From Nitrososphaeria archaeon (GTDB lineage: Archaea; Thermoproteota; Nitrososphaeria; JACIWG01): DNA of 7,230 bases. Shown here piece by piece: positions 5,186 to 7,230 of the stretch. Numbering within the stretch: the first letter of the stretch is position 1; the number at the start of each line of letters is the position of its first letter. The stretch is taken from assembly GCA_014361085.1 (NCBI GenBank), contig JACIWG010000078.1:1-7230 (forward strand), read 5' to 3'. The position numbers were made by a program, and so were the translations under genes. The notes below the pieces were generated by a model. That model saw only the letters and a list, made by a program, of their open reading frames with translations. It did no database searches and was not told the origin of the DNA.

Positions 5186-6922
5186 ATGAAGATGCCTGCA
5201 ATGGAGGCGGCTGTAAAAATTTTAGAGGACGAGGGTGTCGAAGTAATTTTTGGAATACCCGGTGCTGGAATACTACCATTCTATAAGGCTCTCGCGAACT
5301 CGAAAAAGATAAGACATTATACTGTTAGACACGAGGAAGGTGGAGTTCATGCCGCTGACGGCTACGCTAGAGCAAGTGGGAAGGTTGGAGTCTGCGTTGG
5401 CACATCTGGTCCTGCTGGCACAAACATGGTAACAGGACTTTATGCTGCAAAAGTTGATGCAATACCAATTGTTGCAATAACAGGCCAAAACGTTAGGTCA
5501 CAGCTTGGAAAAGACGCCTTTCAGGCGACAGAAATAGCTGAGATAGTTAAGCCTATTACTAAGAAAAGCTGGTGTGTCATGGAACCATCACATATTCCAA
5601 TGATCTTCCGTGAAGCATTTAGAATCACAAGAGAGGGTAGACCTGGACCTGTCCTTATAGATTTACCCTTGGATGTTCAAAGGGCTGAGATAGAATATGA
5701 TCCAGAAGGAGACCGTTCTCTTGAAATATTTAAGCCTAGGCCGACATGGAAACAGGTTAGGAAAGCTCTTGACATGATACTTTCGGCTGAAAAACCATTA
5801 TTCCTTATGGGTGGAGGAGTTATTTCTGCTGATGCAACACAAGAGTTTATAGAACTTGCAGAATTTTTGCAGGTTCCAATTGTAACAACATTGATGGGTA
5901 AGGGAGGTGTTCCAGCTGACCATCCACTTTACGCTGGACAGGTTGGAGTCATATGCAATACACCATTAGGAAACAAGGTTTTTCTTGAATCTGACCTAGT
6001 TTTTGCTGTCGGATGTAGATTTTCTGACAGGCATACTGGAGACCTGGAAGTATATCGTAGAGGCAGAAAGTTTATTCACGTCGACATTGAGCCAACCCAA
6101 ATTGGTAGAATATTTTCACCCGACCTTGGCATAGTTGGTGACGCAAAAATTACTTTACAGATGATGATTGAGGAAGCAAAACGTAGGGCAGAAGAGATTT
6201 CACCAAACCCAGGACATTCCATACTATTTTCACTTGTTCAACAGAGGAAGGCTTCAGAATGGGTTAAGAGTATTCCAGAACTACGTGTTAAGATGGCTAG
6301 GAAAATGGATTATGAGCAGATACCAATAAAACCGCAGAGGGTTATGAAGGAAATAAACGAGTTCTTTCCAAAGGACACAATATTTGTTACCACAATAGGA
6401 TTGAACCAAATATGGTCATCACAGATGCAAGACATATTCTATCCAAGACACTATCTTGTACCAGGTGGAGCTGGACCACTTGGCTGGGATCTTCCTGCAG
6501 CAATAGGTGCAAAAATAGCTAGACCAGACAAGCTAGTGGTAGCTGTAACAGGAGACTATGGATTCGGATTCTGTTGTGAAGAGTTCGCGGTAGCATGCCA
6601 GTACAATATACCCTTCATAGTAATCATAATAAACAATGGTTATCTTTCGCTGATTAGACAGCAGGAAAAATACATCTATAATTTCGAGTTCGCTGTAGAC
6701 ATATGGTATGATGAACAGATGGCTGACTTCGTAAAATTCGCTGAAGCATTCGGTGCAGCTGGAAAGAGAGTTACAAGGATAGAGGAGATAAAGGAGGCGT
6801 TCAAGTGGGCGGTAGAATATTCTGAGACAAGGAGAAGGCCGGCGATAGTTGACATTATAGTTGACAGGTATGCTGACGCATCAATGGGAACAGCATTAGA
6901 CAAGGTTGTAGAAAGAGAATAG
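5186..6922 (+). CDS. gcl: ThDP-dependent carboligase, glyoxylate carboligase-like
   Basis: A ThDP- and probably FAD-binding enzyme of the acetolactate synthase superfamily. It is nearest to glyoxylate carboligase, which joins two glyoxylates to tartronate semialdehyde and CO2. The 578 residues show the usual three domains: N-terminal pyrimidine-binding (about 1-165), central FAD-type (about 185-335) and C-terminal pyrophosphate-binding (about 380-560). Gcl-like signatures: GTSGPAGT (72-79), RHTGDLEVY (282-290), VDIEPTQIGR (299-308), TTIGLNQI (402-409), GDY instead of GDG (456-458) with Asn483-Asn484, and an ASMGTALD C terminus. Oddly, the canonical ThDP Glu is present (Glu50), where E. coli Gcl has Val51. 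Trp410 stands where AHAS II has its specificity Trp and E. coli Gcl has Ala. No ilvN/ilvH small subunit is adjacent, and no hyi or glxR either, so acetolactate synthase-like activity remains possible. A second ATG two codons on is an alternative start. Confidence 0.8.
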   Translation: MKMPAMEAAVKILEDEGVEVIFGIPGAGILPFYKALANSKKIRHYTVRHEEGGVHAADGYARASGKVGVCVGTSGPAGTNMVTGLYAAKVDAIPIVAITGQNVRSQLGKDAFQATEIAEIVKPITKKSWCVMEPSHIPMIFREAFRITREGRPGPVLIDLPLDVQRAEIEYDPEGDRSLEIFKPRPTWKQVRKALDMILSAEKPLFLMGGGVISADATQEFIELAEFLQVPIVTTLMGKGGVPADHPLYAGQVGVICNTPLGNKVFLESDLVFAVGCRFSDRHTGDLEVYRRGRKFIHVDIEPTQIGRIFSPDLGIVGDAKITLQMMIEEAKRRAEEISPNPGHSILFSLVQQRKASEWVKSIPELRVKMARKMDYEQIPIKPQRVMKEINEFFPKDTIFVTTIGLNQIWSSQMQDIFYPRHYLVPGGAGPLGWDLPAAIGAKIARPDKLVVAVTGDYGFGFCCEEFAVACQYNIPFIVIIINNGYLSLIRQQEKYIYNFEFAVDIWYDEQMADFVKFAEAFGAAGKRVTRIEEIKEAFKWAVEYSETRRRPAIVDIIVDRYADASMGTALDKVVERE

Positions 6923-6942
6923 ATATAACCTCAACATCTTCT

Positions 6943-6959
6943 ACCCCCCTCTTATTTTT
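6943..6959 (+). terminator. Pyrimidine-rich tract ending in TTTTT
   Basis: Twenty bases after the Gcl-like stop the plus strand is a pyrimidine-rich run with six C and a final TTTTT (6955-6959), without a hairpin. T-rich tracts of this kind serve as archaeal terminators, and a new TATA-like box follows directly, so a transcript boundary here is reasonable. Confidence 0.35.
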
Positions 6960-6969
6960 GGATTAAAAA

Positions 6970-6978
6970 TTTTTAAAT
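6970..6978 (+). promoter_or_regulatory. TATA-like promoter element of the DUF72 gene
   Basis: TTTTTAAAT is centred about 30 bases before the ATG at 7004. The usual spacing puts the transcription start within a few bases of the ATG, and no Shine-Dalgarno precedes it, so a leaderless mRNA is likely. Confidence 0.45.
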
Positions 6979-7003
6979 CAGCAGAACAGCCAATTTTATA
7001 TTA

Positions 7004-7230
7004 ATGGAAATATATGTTGGATGCTGTGGAACACCAGGTGGACTAAAAAATTATTCTAGAGAGTTTAAGGTTACTGAAATAAATTCAACATTTTACAGGA
7101 TACCTAAAATTGAGACTGTACAAAGGTGGAGGGAGACTGTTCCCGAAGATTTTATTTTTACCGTAAAATGCCATCAGGCAATAACACATCCAATTACATC
7201 ACCAACCTGGAAAAAGAGTGGGATAAAAGA
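7004..7230 (+). CDS. DUF72 (YecE-like) protein, 3' end outside window
   Basis: The frame is open from the ATG to the window edge, giving 75 residues of a protein usually of 230-280. Seen: IYVGCCGTPGG at the N terminus, then EINSTFYRIP and VQRWRETVPEDFIFTVKCHQAITHP, which are the recognisable first strands of the DUF72 TIM-barrel-like fold. The CCG-x-P form after IYVG and the TSPTW segment are typical of archaeal members. The biochemical role of the family is not established; acidic residues in the barrel have suggested an enzyme acting on a phosphate ester or nucleic acid, but this is unproven. It has its own TATA-like box, so it is probably not in an operon with the Gcl-like gene. The identity is sure at family level only. 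Confidence 0.85.
   Translation, partial: MEIYVGCCGTPGGLKNYSREFKVTEINSTFYRIPKIETVQRWRETVPEDFIFTVKCHQAITHPITSPTWKKSGIK

Overview
The window looks like a piece of an anaerobic, probably thermophilic archaeal chromosome. The grounds are a four-subunit pyruvate:ferredoxin oxidoreductase in the order gamma-delta-alpha-beta, an FprA-type flavodiiron protein, archaeal TATA-like boxes 25-30 bases before several starts, genes with no or very short leaders, and an archaeal-style DUF72 protein. The DNA is AT-rich apart from one GC-rich island. I would guess a Bathyarchaeia-like or related Thermoproteota lineage, but the sequence here does not settle this.

Layout. Positions 1-630 (+) carry the C-terminal two thirds or so of a nucleotidyltransferase-fold protein of the AbiEii-like kind. 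About 631-975 is a compact GC-rich block full of stem-loops, with an end hairpin at each side and no intact transposase. It reads as an internally deleted IS200/IS605-type (TnpB-related) element in minus orientation, packed between the stop codons of its two convergent neighbours. Positions 976-3854 (-) hold porG-porD-porA-porB, tightly coupled by 4-base overlaps and Shine-Dalgarno sites. A short AT-rich divergent promoter region (3855-3956) separates this operon from a flavodiiron protein gene with a TTG start (3957-5141, +). After a 44-base gap with its own TATA-like box and a small inverted repeat comes a ThDP enzyme closest to glyoxylate carboligase (5186-6922, +). The window ends in the first 75 codons of a DUF72 protein (from 7004, +).

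How the genes fit together. Pyruvate:ferredoxin oxidoreductase interconverts pyruvate and acetyl-CoA + CO2 with ferredoxin and is typically oxygen sensitive. The divergently transcribed flavodiiron protein probably removes O2 (or NO), so the pair makes sense as a metabolic enzyme beside its protector. The ThDP enzyme acts on 2-oxoacids (glyoxylate or pyruvate), the same metabolic neighbourhood. Its sequence resembles Gcl over its length, but it has a Glu and a Trp at two active-site positions where E. coli Gcl has Val and Ala, so its substrate is an open question.

The most interesting items are this Gcl/AHAS-hybrid active site and the transposase-less IS605-like element with a candidate orphan omega-RNA scaffold. 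I found no CRISPR array, tRNA or rRNA, and no clearly new multi-gene system.
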